From Tissierellales bacterium (GTDB lineage: Bacteria; Bacillota; Clostridia; Tissierellales; Sedimentibacteraceae): 64,000 bases of DNA. The translations under genes were made by a program, and so were the position numbers. The notes beneath the pieces are model-generated. The model worked only from the letters and a program-made list of their open reading frames with translations. It was not told the origin of the DNA and did no database searches. Positions 1 through 9,166 of this stretch are shown in pieces; within the stretch, counting starts at the first letter, position 1, and the number at the start of each line of letters is the position of its first letter. The stretch covers positions 124,001-188,000 of the forward strand of contig JAHDQO010000002.1 of the NCBI GenBank assembly GCA_018433765.1, read 5' to 3'.

Positions 1-726
1 TATATTGGCATTTGGGATAGAATACGTAAAATGTTTGCTAAACAGCCTGTAGCTATAAATCAAAATTTAACCCCTGGACATTTTTCATTCAATTCAAAAG
101 GTGCCTGTTCTTTATGTGGAGGAAGTGGTCAGGAAAAAATATGGTTAGGTGGAAATTTCTTTCTTAATAATATTTGCAAAGAATGCCATGGAAAAAGGTA
201 CAATGATGAAGCTTTATCGGTTAGTTACAAGGGCAAAAATATTACTCAGATTTTAGAAATGACTGTTTCTGAAGCCGTTACTTTTTTTGAAGATAATAGA
301 GCAATTATATCTACCTTGACAGTTTTAGAGCGGGTTGGCATGGGATATATAAAACTTGGGCAGCCTACCCCAACTCTTAGTGGAGGTGAAGCACAAAGAA
401 TTAAACTTGCGAAAGAGATTGGCAGACAACGAAAAGGAAATATTCTTTATGTTTTAGATGAGCCAACTGTTGGTCTTAGCCTTTATGATACTGCTAAGCT
501 TATTGTGTTATTAGATGAATTGGTTGAAAAAGGAAATTCTGTAATTATAATTGAACATGATCCTGAAGTTATATCAGTCTGTGACTGGATTATCGAACTT
601 GGTCCTAAGGGAGGATTAGATGGGGGAATGATTATCGCAGAAGGCTCGCCGCAAACATTAAAACAAAACCCTAATTCTATAACAGGGAGGTATTTAAAAA
701 TAAATAATGAAAACATCAACAAATAA
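1..726 (+). CDS. UvrA-family ABC ATPase, C-terminal 241 residues (5' end outside window)
   Basis: The reading frame is open from base 1, so this is the tail of a longer gene. A UvrA-type zinc module is visible (CSLC about 20 residues before CKEC), then the ABC signature LSGGEAQRIK, a Walker B stretch ending LDEPTVGL and the switch histidine in IIIEHD. This is the second nucleotide-binding half of a UvrA protein. True UvrA recognises damaged DNA with UvrB. Shorter UvrA paralogues are often annotated as drug-resistance ATPases. The adjacent hydrolase and acetyltransferase, and the absence of uvrB or uvrC, make the paralogue reading more likely, but the N-terminal half would be needed to decide. 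The end overlaps the next gene by 20 bases. Confidence 0.85.
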   Translation, partial: YIGIWDRIRKMFAKQPVAINQNLTPGHFSFNSKGACSLCGGSGQEKIWLGGNFFLNNICKECHGKRYNDEALSVSYKGKNITQILEMTVSEAVTFFEDNRAIISTLTVLERVGMGYIKLGQPTPTLSGGEAQRIKLAKEIGRQRKGNILYVLDEPTVGLSLYDTAKLIVLLDELVEKGNSVIIIEHDPEVISVCDWIIELGPKGGLDGGMIIAEGSPQTLKQNPNSITGRYLKINNENINK

Positions 727-1750
727 AAGAGATTATTGGCCTACAAAAGAATGGAAAAAAGTTAAACCAATAGATGTTGGCATGGATTTAAGCTATTTAA
801 AGGAATTTGAACGTGCGATAAATACTAAATATAAAAATATTAATGGCATAGTTATTGTTAGAAAAGGATATATAGCTTTTGAAAAATATTATAATGGATA
901 TAGTATTTCCGATACGAATAATGTTACCTCTGTAACTAAAAGTTTCATTTCTTCACTAATCGGCATTGCTATAGATAAGGGATATATTAAGAGTGTTAAT
1001 CAAAAAGTATTAGATTTTTTTCCTGATTATGTTTGTAATCCTAGTGATATAAAAAAACGTACTATAACTATCAAGAATCTTCTCACCATGACTGCACCAA
1101 TTGCATCTAAAACAGTAGGTAATAAATGGGAGCCATTAGATAGACTTAGACGACAGCGAAACTGGGAGAAGTATATTCTTGATTTATTAGGAAAAGGTCA
1201 GATTGGTAAATTTCAATACAGCACTGCTGGTGCACATCTGCTTTCTGTAATTATAACATGTACTACGGGTATGTGTGCTCGTGAGTTTGCAAATAGGCAC
1301 TTATTTAAACCAATAGGTATTAGTGAAATACCTGATTATCCAATGAAATCATTTTTATTAGATGATGTTTTCGGAAAAAATGTTAAAGGATGGATTAATG
1401 ATCCACAAGGCAACACTACAGGAGGTTTTGGGCTAACAATAACCCCTAGGGATATGGCACGCCTTGGATTTCTATATCTGAATCATGGCATTTGGAATAA
1501 TAAACAAATTATTTCTGAAAAATGGATAGATGAATCAACCGCTATGAATTCCAATAAATATGGTTATCTTTGGTGGTTATTTGAAACAGAAAATACACCT
1601 GCATATATGGCAGCAGGTTCAGGCGGAAATCATATCTATTGTATTCCAAATAGAGACTTGATTGTAGTAATAACGTCTAAAATAACATTAAAACCTTTAG
1701 ATAGGTGGCCGCTTCTTGAGAAATATATTATTCCTTCTATTATAGATTAA
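707..1750 (+). CDS. serine hydrolase, beta-lactamase class C / esterase-like (family S12 fold)
   Basis: A 347-residue protein of the penicillin-binding/class C beta-lactamase-related fold. The nucleophile motif SVTK (SxxK) is at residues 75-78, a Tyr-containing second motif YSTAG at 171-175, and a Gly-rich GSGGNH motif near 304-309 stands where KTG/HxG is expected. No signal peptide or membrane segment is visible, so it is probably cytoplasmic, which fits an esterase or peptidase better than a secreted beta-lactamase. The start overlaps the UvrA-like gene by 20 bases, and an AGGGAGG lies 16 bases upstream, so the two are probably translated from one mRNA. A terminator follows. The substrate cannot be told from sequence. 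Confidence 0.8.
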   Translation: MKTSTNKRDYWPTKEWKKVKPIDVGMDLSYLKEFERAINTKYKNINGIVIVRKGYIAFEKYYNGYSISDTNNVTSVTKSFISSLIGIAIDKGYIKSVNQKVLDFFPDYVCNPSDIKKRTITIKNLLTMTAPIASKTVGNKWEPLDRLRRQRNWEKYILDLLGKGQIGKFQYSTAGAHLLSVIITCTTGMCAREFANRHLFKPIGISEIPDYPMKSFLLDDVFGKNVKGWINDPQGNTTGGFGLTITPRDMARLGFLYLNHGIWNNKQIISEKWIDESTAMNSNKYGYLWWLFETENTPAYMAAGSGGNHIYCIPNRDLIVVITSKITLKPLDRWPLLEKYIIPSIID

Positions 1751-1774
1751 ATGTAAGTTTATATTTTATAGTAA

Positions 1775-1820
1775 AGCTTTTGATAATTACTTAATGATTA
1801 TCAAGAGCTATTTTTATTTT
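1775..1820 (+). terminator. Rho-independent terminator after the serine hydrolase
   Basis: A 13-bp stem (1775-1787 with 1797-1809, one G-U pair) has a 9-base loop and is followed by a T-rich tract. It ends the short UvrA-like/hydrolase transcript. Confidence 0.75.
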
Positions 1821-1920
1821 AAAATCACTAAAATTTTAATTATCCTATTGTATTTAAAAGTGGTATGATGTTTAATATGAATTGTTTAGTTTATATATTT
1901 TATGATAGGGAGGTATAGAT

Positions 1921-2382
1921 TTGATTTCTATTAATAAAGCAACAGTAAAAGATATAAATGATATTTTAAGTACGAAAATTAGTGCATTTAAAGAAGATAA
2001 AGATTTGTATGGTTTTGGACCAAAAAACTATGATTCGCGGGAAAGTACTATGAGGGCAATAAAGAGTGGAGATTATTATAAAATTATGTATGATAACAAA
2101 ATAGTTGGTGGAATGTGTATTTACGATAAAGGTGAAGGAAATTATTACATTTCTTCGATATATATTGAACAAAAATATCAGAATAAGGGTATTGGAACAG
2201 CTGCGATGCAATTTTTAGATGACAAGTATCCGAAATCTTTAAAATGGTCATTGCAAACTCCATATCTTAGTTATAGAAACCATCATTTTTATGAGAAAAT
2301 GGGATTTTTTAAAATAGGAGAAACTAAGCCAGACCTAGACAACAATAATTTTTACTTATTTTTATATGAGAGAATTTGTTAA
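1921..2382 (+). CDS. GNAT-family N-acetyltransferase
   Basis: A 153-residue protein with the GNAT acetyl-CoA binding pattern: YISSIYIEQKYQNKGIG (beta4 followed by Q/RxxGxG/A) near residues 76-92, then a late FYEKMGF motif typical of the beta6 region. The start is a TTG directly after GGGAGGTATAGAT. GNAT enzymes acetylate amines of small molecules or proteins; the substrate is not predictable here. It is a single-gene unit with a terminator on each side and an extended -10-like TGGTATGAT at about 1861-1869. It belongs to the accessory left edge of the window. Confidence 0.85.
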   Translation: MISINKATVKDINDILSTKISAFKEDKDLYGFGPKNYDSRESTMRAIKSGDYYKIMYDNKIVGGMCIYDKGEGNYYISSIYIEQKYQNKGIGTAAMQFLDDKYPKSLKWSLQTPYLSYRNHHFYEKMGFFKIGETKPDLDNNNFYLFLYERIC

Positions 2383-2384
2383 TG

Positions 2385-2416
2385 AAAAAACTCTAATAAT
2401 TTTTAGAGTTTTTTTG
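2385..2416 (+). terminator. Rho-independent terminator after the GNAT gene
   Basis: The inverted repeat AAAAAACTCTAA / TTAGAGTTTTTT starts three bases after the stop codon and runs into T residues. Confidence 0.8.
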
Positions 2417-2594
2417 TTGTGTATTTTTATTACAGTAGTAGTTGTACTTTTAAGAAAAAACTATAAATTTATATCCATGTTTTATTGCTTTTATATAGAA
2501 ACATAAATTTTATAATAATGTAATATTATAAAATTTATTGTTAAAATTAACTAAAAATGTTAACATATAATAGTTATAAAAATGGAGGTAAAAA

Positions 2595-4121
2595 ATGCTA
2601 TCAAAAGTAAAAACTTGTGTTCTCTATGGATTAGAAGGTTATGTCATTGATGTTGAAACAGATTTGACAAAAGGTATGCCATGTTTTAATATAGTTGGAT
2701 TACCTGATACTTCAATAAAAGAATCAAAAGAAAGAGTAAAGTCTGCAATAAAAAACAGTGGTGTTAAATTTCCAATTAGTCATATTACTGTAAATCTTGC
2801 TCCTGCAAATTTAAAAAAAGAAGGAAGTCAAATTGATTTACCAATTGCTGTAGGGATTTTAAGTGCTTGTAATTTTATAACTGAAGAAATAGAAGATGAT
2901 ATTTGTTTAATAGGGGAGTTATCTTTAAATGGTGATATAAACTATATTGAAGGTGCATTGCCTATGGTTATATCATTAAGAAATAGAAAATTTAATAAAG
3001 TCATTATTCCATATGATAATAAAGAAGAATGTGGGTGCATAAAAGGAATAGATATTATACCAATAAAAAAATTAGAAGATGTAATTGATTTTTTGAACAA
3101 GGATATAATTATAGATCCTTATAATACCGAATTTGATGATACGTTAATTAATGAATATTCTAGTATGGATTTTTCAGAAGTAAAGGGACAACCTGCATTA
3201 AAAAGAGCAGTAGAAATTGCAGCTGCAGGAGCACATAATTTGTTAATGATAGGTCCTCCGGGAGCTGGTAAAACAATGATTGCTAGAAGAATACCAACTA
3301 TACTACCAGATTTAACTTTTGAGGAAGCTTTGGAAGTTACCAAAATTTATAGTGTATCTGGTCAGCTTAAAACAAAAGGATTAGTGAAAAAAAGACCATT
3401 TAGAGCGCCGCATCATACAATATCAAGAGTAGCATTGGTTGGAGGTGGAAGAATACCACGTCCGGGAGAAGTATCTTTGTCGCACTATGGTGTTTTATTT
3501 TTAGATGAAATGCCTGAATTTCCTAAGAGTGTATTAGAAGTTTTGAGACAACCTATGGAGGACGGCATAGTTTCAATAGCTAGAGCAAATGCTACATTAA
3601 CATATCCATCTGAGTTTATGCTTATTGCTAGTATGAATCCCTGTCCATGCGGATATCTAGGTGATTCTAGGCATGAATGCACATGCAGTCAAAGCCAAAT
3701 AGATAAATATTTAAGTAAAATAAGCGGTCCGTTATTGGACAGAATTGACATACAAATAGAAGTAACTCCAGTATATTATAATGATCTAAATGATAATAAA
3801 GTCGAAGAAAGTTCAAAACAAATAAAAGAGAAAGTTCAACATGCAAGAAAGGTACAAGAAGAAAGGTTTAAAGATATTAATATATTCTGCAATTCTCAAT
3901 TAACAGGAAAATTGATTAAAGAGCATTGTAAAATTGATAAAGAGTCAGAAAAATTACTTCAAACTGCATTTGCCAATTTAGGATTAAGTGCAAGAGCATA
4001 TAATAAAATATTGAAAGTAGCAAGAACCATTTCAGATTTAGAAGATAGTGAGGATATAAAACCAAATCATATTGCAGAAGCTATACAATATAGAAGTCTT
4101 GATAAGAAGTTTTGGAGATGA
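2595..4121 (+). CDS. comM: ComM/YifB-family Mg-chelatase-like AAA+ ATPase
   Basis: A 508-residue protein with the standard YifB architecture: an N-terminal ChlI-like domain with a lon-protease-type fold (residues 1-170), then an AAA+ module with Walker A GPPGAGKT at 220-227 and Walker B LFLDEM near 301, a CxC...CxC cluster (C350, C352, C362, C364), and a C-terminal lid. In naturally competent bacteria ComM is a helicase that promotes branch migration during integration of donor DNA. Pairing with dprA four bases downstream supports a role in recombination. An AGGAGG-like site precedes the ATG. A TATAAT at 2566-2571 is a possible -10, but its -35 is poor. Confidence 0.93.
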   Translation: MLSKVKTCVLYGLEGYVIDVETDLTKGMPCFNIVGLPDTSIKESKERVKSAIKNSGVKFPISHITVNLAPANLKKEGSQIDLPIAVGILSACNFITEEIEDDICLIGELSLNGDINYIEGALPMVISLRNRKFNKVIIPYDNKEECGCIKGIDIIPIKKLEDVIDFLNKDIIIDPYNTEFDDTLINEYSSMDFSEVKGQPALKRAVEIAAAGAHNLLMIGPPGAGKTMIARRIPTILPDLTFEEALEVTKIYSVSGQLKTKGLVKKRPFRAPHHTISRVALVGGGRIPRPGEVSLSHYGVLFLDEMPEFPKSVLEVLRQPMEDGIVSIARANATLTYPSEFMLIASMNPCPCGYLGDSRHECTCSQSQIDKYLSKISGPLLDRIDIQIEVTPVYYNDLNDNKVEESSKQIKEKVQHARKVQEERFKDINIFCNSQLTGKLIKEHCKIDKESEKLLQTAFANLGLSARAYNKILKVARTISDLEDSEDIKPNHIAEAIQYRSLDKKFWR

Positions 4122-4125
4122 TTAA

Positions 4126-5232
4126 GTGAATTATAGTGAGAGAGATATAAATAAAATTACTTTTTCATGGTTAAACTCTATTAATGGAATTTCAAATGGT
4201 ATAATAGGTAAATTTATTGAATATTTTAAAACATCTAGAAATATATGGTATAACTTTGTTAGTGAAAAAGATAATATTAATTTTATTAATGAAAATATGA
4301 AGACTCAATTAATAAGAAAAAAAAATGAATTTCCGGAAATAATATTAGAAAAAATAAAAAAAGAACATGTTTCGATTATAACTATTTTTGATAACAATTA
4401 CCCAAATAAATTAAAAAATATTAAAAACCCTCCATATATTTTATATGCCAAAGGTGAAATATCTTCCTTTGAGGGAATATTGATAGCAGTAGTAGGGAGT
4501 AGAAAAGCTACAAATTATGGTAAGTGGGTAACTGAAAAATTAACTAAAGAATTAGCTGAAATGGGAGTTATAATAGTCAGCGGATTTGCCAACGGATTAG
4601 ATACTATAGCGCATAAAACAGCAATAAAATATAATACAAAAACTGTTGCAGTTTTAGGTAGTGGCATTGACATAATATATCCTAAAAAAAATAGGAACCT
4701 CTATAATGAAGTAATATCCAATGGTATGATTATTACAGAACAAACTTTTGGAATGAGTCCTTTAGCATCAAATTTCCCAAATAGAAATAGAATAATAAGC
4801 GGATTATGTGAAGGAGTATTAATAGTAGAAGCTAAAGAAAAAAGCGGTACTTTAATAACAGCAAGTCACGCAGCTGAGCAAGGAAGGGAGGTATTTGCAG
4901 TTCCTGGAAATATTGATAGCATATATAGTAAAGGAACAAATAAATTAATAAAAGATGGTGCAAAAATAACAACAAATATTAATGATATATGTGAAGAAAT
5001 AATTTCATTAAAAAATAGACTAAAAAATATAAAAAAAATACAAATGAAACAATTAAATAAACAAGAAGAAATGATTATTAAATTATTAATGTCTGGTGAA
5101 AAAACGATTTTTGATTTAAGTCAAAGTCTTGATATAAAAGTTAGTGAAATATTAAGTATTCTTACTATTTTAGAAATGAAAGGTTATATAAGGCAGATGA
5201 ATGGTAAAAAATTCATGCTTGCAAATTTTTAA
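4126..5232 (+). CDS. dprA: DNA-processing protein DprA/Smf
   Basis: A 368-residue protein. DprA binds single-stranded DNA and loads RecA during transformation. The Rossmann-like core carries GSRKAT (124-129), SGFANGLD (152-159), VLGSGID, and the PLASNFPNRNRIISG segment (about 212-226) that contacts DNA. An N-terminal helical SAM-like region precedes it, and a winged-helix DML1-like domain closes the C-terminus (about 305-368). The start is a GTG four bases after the comM stop, with GGAG inside comM as its ribosome site. recA lies 31 kb away in the same window. Competence itself is not shown by these two genes, since both are widespread in non-competent Firmicutes. Confidence 0.95.
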   Translation: MNYSERDINKITFSWLNSINGISNGIIGKFIEYFKTSRNIWYNFVSEKDNINFINENMKTQLIRKKNEFPEIILEKIKKEHVSIITIFDNNYPNKLKNIKNPPYILYAKGEISSFEGILIAVVGSRKATNYGKWVTEKLTKELAEMGVIIVSGFANGLDTIAHKTAIKYNTKTVAVLGSGIDIIYPKKNRNLYNEVISNGMIITEQTFGMSPLASNFPNRNRIISGLCEGVLIVEAKEKSGTLITASHAAEQGREVFAVPGNIDSIYSKGTNKLIKDGAKITTNINDICEEIISLKNRLKNIKKIQMKQLNKQEEMIIKLLMSGEKTIFDLSQSLDIKVSEILSILTILEMKGYIRQMNGKKFMLANF

Positions 5233-5270
5233 ATAATAGTGTATACATAATATCATGATAGGAGGATTTA

Positions 5271-7451
5271 ATGGATAAGAATTTAGTTATAGTAGAATCT
5301 CCAGCTAAAGCGAAAACGATAGGTAAGTTTTTAGGTAAAAATTATGTAGTAAAAGCATCAGTTGGTCATGTAAGAGATTTGCCCAAAAGTAAATTAGGAA
5401 TTGATGTTGATAATAATTTTGAGCCTTATTATATAACTATTAGAGGAAAAGGAGATATTATAAAAGAATTAAGAAAAGCTAAGAAAAAATCGAAAAAAGT
5501 TTTTCTGGCAACTGACCCTGATCGTGAGGGAGAAGCAATTTCATGGCATCTTGCTGAATTGCTTAAATTAGATAAGAATGAAAAAATTCGTATAGAGTTC
5601 AATGAAATTACTAAAAATGCAATTAAAAATGCTGTTAAAAGTCCAAGAGTTCTTAACAACGACTTAATTGATGCTCAGCAGGCAAGAAGAATATTGGATC
5701 GATTAGTTGGATACAAAATTAGTCCATTGTTATGGAACAAAATAGAAAAAAGACTTAGTGCAGGTAGAGTTCAATCTATCGCATTAAAACTAATATGTGA
5801 TAAAGAAAAAGAGATAAATAAATTTAAACCTGAAGAATATTGGACTATAGAAATAACTATAAAAAAAGATAATAAAGAATTTGTAGCTAAATATTTTGGC
5901 ACATTAATAGATGAAAAAATAAAAAAAGAAAAGTTAGGAAACAAAGAAAAAGCAGACGAAATTTTAGATAAAATAAAAGAAAATAAAATCAATGTATACA
6001 ATATAGAAAAATTAAGAAGAAAGAAAAGTCCTTATGCTCCCTTTACAACAAGTAGTATGCAGCAAGAGGCTAATAGAAAATTAGGTTTTTCTTCAAAGAA
6101 AACTATGATGATAGCTCAGCAGTTATATGAAGGAATAAATATAAAAGGTGAAGGAAGTGTTGGATTAATAACATATATAAGAACAGACTCATATAGAATA
6201 TCTAATGAAGCTTTAACTTCTTTAAGCGAGTATATTAAAGACAATATAGGTGAAAAGTATTTAAAAAATAGGGTTTTTAAAAAGAAAGGAAAAGCTGAGA
6301 TACAAGATGCTCATGAGGCTATACGTCCAACTTCAATATCTAAAGAGCCAGAATTGATAAAAAATTCATTAAGCAACGATCAGTTTAAACTTTATAGTTT
6401 AATATGGCAAAGATTTACCGCTAGTCAAATGGCAGATGCTGAATATGATGTTACAAATATAATATTAAATAGTGAAGATAAAATATTTAAAACAAGTGGC
6501 AGCATAATTGTTTTTGATGGATTTAAAAAAGTATATAAATATACTGATGATCAAAAAGATAAACTTCTTCCTATATTAGAAGTAAAAGAAAAATTAAATA
6601 TAAAGGATAAAAATGCTGAACAGCATTTTACAAAACCTCCTGCTAGATATTCTGAAGCTTCATTGGTAAAAACAATGGAAGAATTAGGAATAGGAAGACC
6701 TAGTACTTATGCACCTACAATTTCTACAATAATTAACAGAGAATATGTTATAAAAGATAAAAATTATTTCTCGCCAACTGAATTAGGATTTTTAGTTACA
6801 GAAATACTTGAAAAATATTTTAGTAATGTAATTAATGAAAAATTTACTGCTGAAATGGAAAAACAGCTTGATCAAGTTAGTAGGGGAGAAATAGATTGGC
6901 ATAGCACTTTACAAGAATTTTATGAAAAATTTAAATATGATCTTGCAAATGCCGAAGAAAAAATGGAGAAGATAGAAATTAAAGAAGAAGTAAGCGAAGA
7001 AAAATGTGAAAAATGCGGCGCTTATATGGTAGTTAAAAAGGGTAGATTTGGCAAGTTTTTAGCCTGTCCTAACTATCCTGAATGTAAAAATACTAAACCA
7101 TTAAAATCTAAAGATCAAGTTGAAGAAACTGATATTAAATGTGAAAAATGTGGTGCCGTTATGTTAAAAAGGAAAGGAAGATATGGAGAATTTTTAGCAT
7201 GTTCTAATTATCCTGAATGTAAAAATTCAAAGCAAATTGTAAAAGGTACTGGTGTAAAATGTCCAGAATGTGGAAACGAGATTATTGAGAAATACAGTAA
7301 AAAAGGTAGAAAATTCTATGGATGCAGCGGGTATCCAAAGTGTAATTTTATGTTATGGTATGAACCTACAGATAAAAAATGTGATAACTGTGGAAGCATA
7401 CTTGTTAAGAAAAAAGGAGAACTAGTTTGCAGCAATAAAAATTGCAAATAA
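5271..7451 (+). CDS. topA: DNA topoisomerase I (type IA)
   Basis: A 726-residue enzyme that relaxes negative supercoils by transient single-strand cleavage. The TOPRIM domain shows VESPAKAKTI (8-17) and DPDREGEAI (82-90), and the catalytic tyrosine is Y302 in GLITYIRTDSYRI. The tail (from about 575) carries three complete four-cysteine zinc ribbons and a fourth, smaller one that ends the protein (CDNC...CSNKNC). This number of C-terminal ribbons matches Firmicute and proteobacterial topoisomerases. A clean GGAGG precedes the ATG. The comM-dprA-topA order is common in Firmicutes. Confidence 0.97.
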   Translation: MDKNLVIVESPAKAKTIGKFLGKNYVVKASVGHVRDLPKSKLGIDVDNNFEPYYITIRGKGDIIKELRKAKKKSKKVFLATDPDREGEAISWHLAELLKLDKNEKIRIEFNEITKNAIKNAVKSPRVLNNDLIDAQQARRILDRLVGYKISPLLWNKIEKRLSAGRVQSIALKLICDKEKEINKFKPEEYWTIEITIKKDNKEFVAKYFGTLIDEKIKKEKLGNKEKADEILDKIKENKINVYNIEKLRRKKSPYAPFTTSSMQQEANRKLGFSSKKTMMIAQQLYEGINIKGEGSVGLITYIRTDSYRISNEALTSLSEYIKDNIGEKYLKNRVFKKKGKAEIQDAHEAIRPTSISKEPELIKNSLSNDQFKLYSLIWQRFTASQMADAEYDVTNIILNSEDKIFKTSGSIIVFDGFKKVYKYTDDQKDKLLPILEVKEKLNIKDKNAEQHFTKPPARYSEASLVKTMEELGIGRPSTYAPTISTIINREYVIKDKNYFSPTELGFLVTEILEKYFSNVINEKFTAEMEKQLDQVSRGEIDWHSTLQEFYEKFKYDLANAEEKMEKIEIKEEVSEEKCEKCGAYMVVKKGRFGKFLACPNYPECKNTKPLKSKDQVEETDIKCEKCGAVMLKRKGRYGEFLACSNYPECKNSKQIVKGTGVKCPECGNEIIEKYSKKGRKFYGCSGYPKCNFMLWYEPTDKKCDNCGSILVKKKGELVCSNKNCK

Positions 7452-7458
7452 ATTTTTA

Positions 7459-7487
7459 TTGCCAAATAAAATATATTATGTTATACT
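7459..7487 (+). promoter_or_regulatory. putative sigma-A promoter for rpsB-tsf
   Basis: TTGCCA (7459-7464), a 17-base spacer and TATACT (7482-7487) lie eight bases after the topA stop. Transcription would start near 7494 and give a leader of about 95 nt. Confidence 0.7.
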
Positions 7488-7494
7488 ACCGAAG

Positions 7495-7588
7495 TAATAA
7501 ACACAGTTTCTAATTCTTAGAGAGTTGTGCCTGATGGTCTTTTTAAGAAAATGATGAAGCTGGATGAAAAACAAAAGGAGGTGTAGTA
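7495..7588 (+). promoter_or_regulatory. rpsB mRNA leader, possibly autoregulatory
   Basis: About 95 untranslated bases between the promoter and rpsB. They contain a small hairpin (TCTAA-TTC-TTAGA) and GC-richer blocks unlike the AT-rich spacers nearby, ending in AAAGGAGGTGT. Length and composition fit an S2-type leader, but I cannot match it to a described family. Confidence 0.35.
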
Positions 7589-8368
7589 ATGTCAATAGTA
7601 AGTATGAAAAAACTATTGGAAGCAGGTGTTCATTTTGGACATCAAACAAGAAGATGGAACCCTAAGATGGCTGAATATATCTTTACTGAAAGAAATGGTA
7701 TCTACATAATTGATCTTCAAAAAACAAGTTCTAAAGTTGATGAAGCTTATAATTTCGTAAAAGATATTGTTTTAAATGGGGAAGAAGTTCTTTTTGTAGG
7801 AACTAAGAAGCAAGCTCAAGAAGCTATAAGAACTGAAGCTGAAAGATGTGGAATGCATTTTGTAAGTCAAAGATGGCTTGGAGGTATGCTTACAAACTAC
7901 AAAACAATAAGAAAGAGAATTGACAGACTTCATGAGCTAGTAGCTATGGAGGAAGAAGGAAAATTTGATTTATTACCTAAAAAAGAAGTAATTAAGTTAA
8001 AACATGAAGGTGAAAGATTAGAAAAATTCTTAGGTGGTATTAAACATATGGATAGACTACCTGGAGCTTTGTTTGTAGTTGACCCTAGAAAAGAAAGAAT
8101 AGCAGTAAGAGAAGCAAAAATAATAGGTATTCCTGTAATAGCTATTGTTGATACTAACTGTGATCCTGATGAAGTTGATTTAGTAATACCTGGCAACGAT
8201 GATGCTATTAGAGCAGTTAAATTGTTAACTGCAACTATGGCAAATGCAGTATTAGAAGGTAAACAGGGAGAACAATTAGTTGATACAAGTGAAAACACTG
8301 AGAATCAAAATGTTGAAGAAACAAAAAAAGAAGTTGAGGCTTCTATAGAAGAAAAAATAGAAGAATAA
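7589..8368 (+). CDS. rpsB: 30S ribosomal protein S2
   Basis: A 259-residue protein with the S2 signatures: [20 protein letters not shown] near the N-terminus, WLGGMLTN, and [12 protein letters not shown] with [14 protein letters not shown] in the second half. It is a late-assembling protein of the small subunit and helps bind S1. The last 35 or so residues are a Glu-rich tail. AAAGGAGGTGT gives strong initiation. It leads the rpsB-tsf-pyrH-frr cluster and is separated from tsf by an attenuator-like hairpin. Confidence 0.98.
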   Translation: MSIVSMKKLLEAGVHFGHQTRRWNPKMAEYIFTERNGIYIIDLQKTSSKVDEAYNFVKDIVLNGEEVLFVGTKKQAQEAIRTEAERCGMHFVSQRWLGGMLTNYKTIRKRIDRLHELVAMEEEGKFDLLPKKEVIKLKHEGERLEKFLGGIKHMDRLPGALFVVDPRKERIAVREAKIIGIPVIAIVDTNCDPDEVDLVIPGNDDAIRAVKLLTATMANAVLEGKQGEQLVDTSENTENQNVEETKKEVEASIEEKIEE

Positions 8369-8384
8369 TAGAAGAATAAAAAAG

Positions 8385-8432
8385 AAAGTAAGGGGCAAAG
8401 GGAGATTCTCCCTTACTATCCTTACTTTTTTT
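8385..8432 (+). terminator. nested hairpin and T-run between rpsB and tsf
   Basis: An outer stem AAAGTAAGG (8385-8393) pairs with CCTTACTTT (8420-8428). An inner stem GGGAG (8400-8404) pairs with CTCCC (8408-8412). A T-run follows immediately. It probably acts as a partial terminator that lowers tsf expression relative to rpsB. Confidence 0.75.
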
Positions 8433-8451
8433 AAATTTAGGAGGTATAAAT

Positions 8452-9102
8452 ATGGCTAATGTTACAGCTGCTATGGTTAAAGAATTAAGACAAGAAACAA
8501 ACGCAGGTATGTTAGATTGTAAAAAAGCTTTAGTAGAAACTGATGGAAATATGGAAAAAGCTGTAGAATTATTGAGAAAAAAAGGTTTAGCTCAAGCAGC
8601 AAAAAAATCTGGAAGAATTGCTGCAGAAGGTGTAGTTGCTTCTTATATTCATGGACATAGAATAGGTGTTTTAATTGAAGTAAATAGTGAAACAGATTTT
8701 GTTGCTAAAAATGAAGAGTTTAAAGCATTTGTTAAAGACATGGCAATGCAAGTTGCAGCTTCTAACCCTAAATATGTTTCTGTTGATGATGTTCCATCAG
8801 GAATTATTGAAAAAGAAAAGGAAATATTAAGAGAACAGGCTTTAAATGAAGGCAAACCAGAAAAGATAGTAGATAAAATGGTTGATGGTCGGATTAAAAA
8901 ATATTATAACGAAGTATGCTTGTTAGAACAACCTTTTATTAAAGATCCAGATATGAAAGTTAAAAACTTATTAAATGAAAAAATTGCTAAAATTGGAGAA
9001 AATATAGTAATTAGAAGGTTTGTAAGATTTGAAGTTGGCGAAGGTATAGAGAAAAAAGAAGAAAACTTTGCAGAAGAAGTTGCTAAACAAATGAATATGT
9101 AA
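8452..9102 (+). CDS. tsf: translation elongation factor Ts
   Basis: A 216-residue nucleotide exchange factor that releases GDP from EF-Tu. The N-terminal UBA-like module shows [19 protein letters not shown], and the core shows the [10 protein letters not shown] motif that inserts near the EF-Tu nucleotide site. The length matches the shorter EF-Ts of Gram-positive bacteria, which have a reduced C-terminal dimerisation part compared with the roughly 280-residue E. coli protein. AGGAGGT precedes the start. Confidence 0.97.
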   Translation: MANVTAAMVKELRQETNAGMLDCKKALVETDGNMEKAVELLRKKGLAQAAKKSGRIAAEGVVASYIHGHRIGVLIEVNSETDFVAKNEEFKAFVKDMAMQVAASNPKYVSVDDVPSGIIEKEKEILREQALNEGKPEKIVDKMVDGRIKKYYNEVCLLEQPFIKDPDMKVKNLLNEKIAKIGENIVIRRFVRFEVGEGIEKKEENFAEEVAKQMNM

Positions 9103-9103
9103 T

Positions 9104-9144
9104 ATTATATTAATGGAGAACATAAAGTTCTCCATTAATATAAT
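9104..9144 (+). terminator. perfect 18-bp hairpin between tsf and pyrH
   Basis: Arms 9104-9121 and 9127-9144 are exact reverse complements around an ATAAA loop. Only a short T stretch (9150-9154) follows, so termination would be partial. It starts two bases after the tsf stop and may protect the 3' end of the upstream message. Confidence 0.7.
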
Positions 9145-9166
9145 GCAGATTTTTCAGGAGGAGAAA

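Noticed and set aside
9113-9166. N-terminal extension of pyrH
   Set aside because: It lies in the tsf-pyrH hairpin, has no ribosome site and is not homologous; GGAGG before 9167 marks the start.
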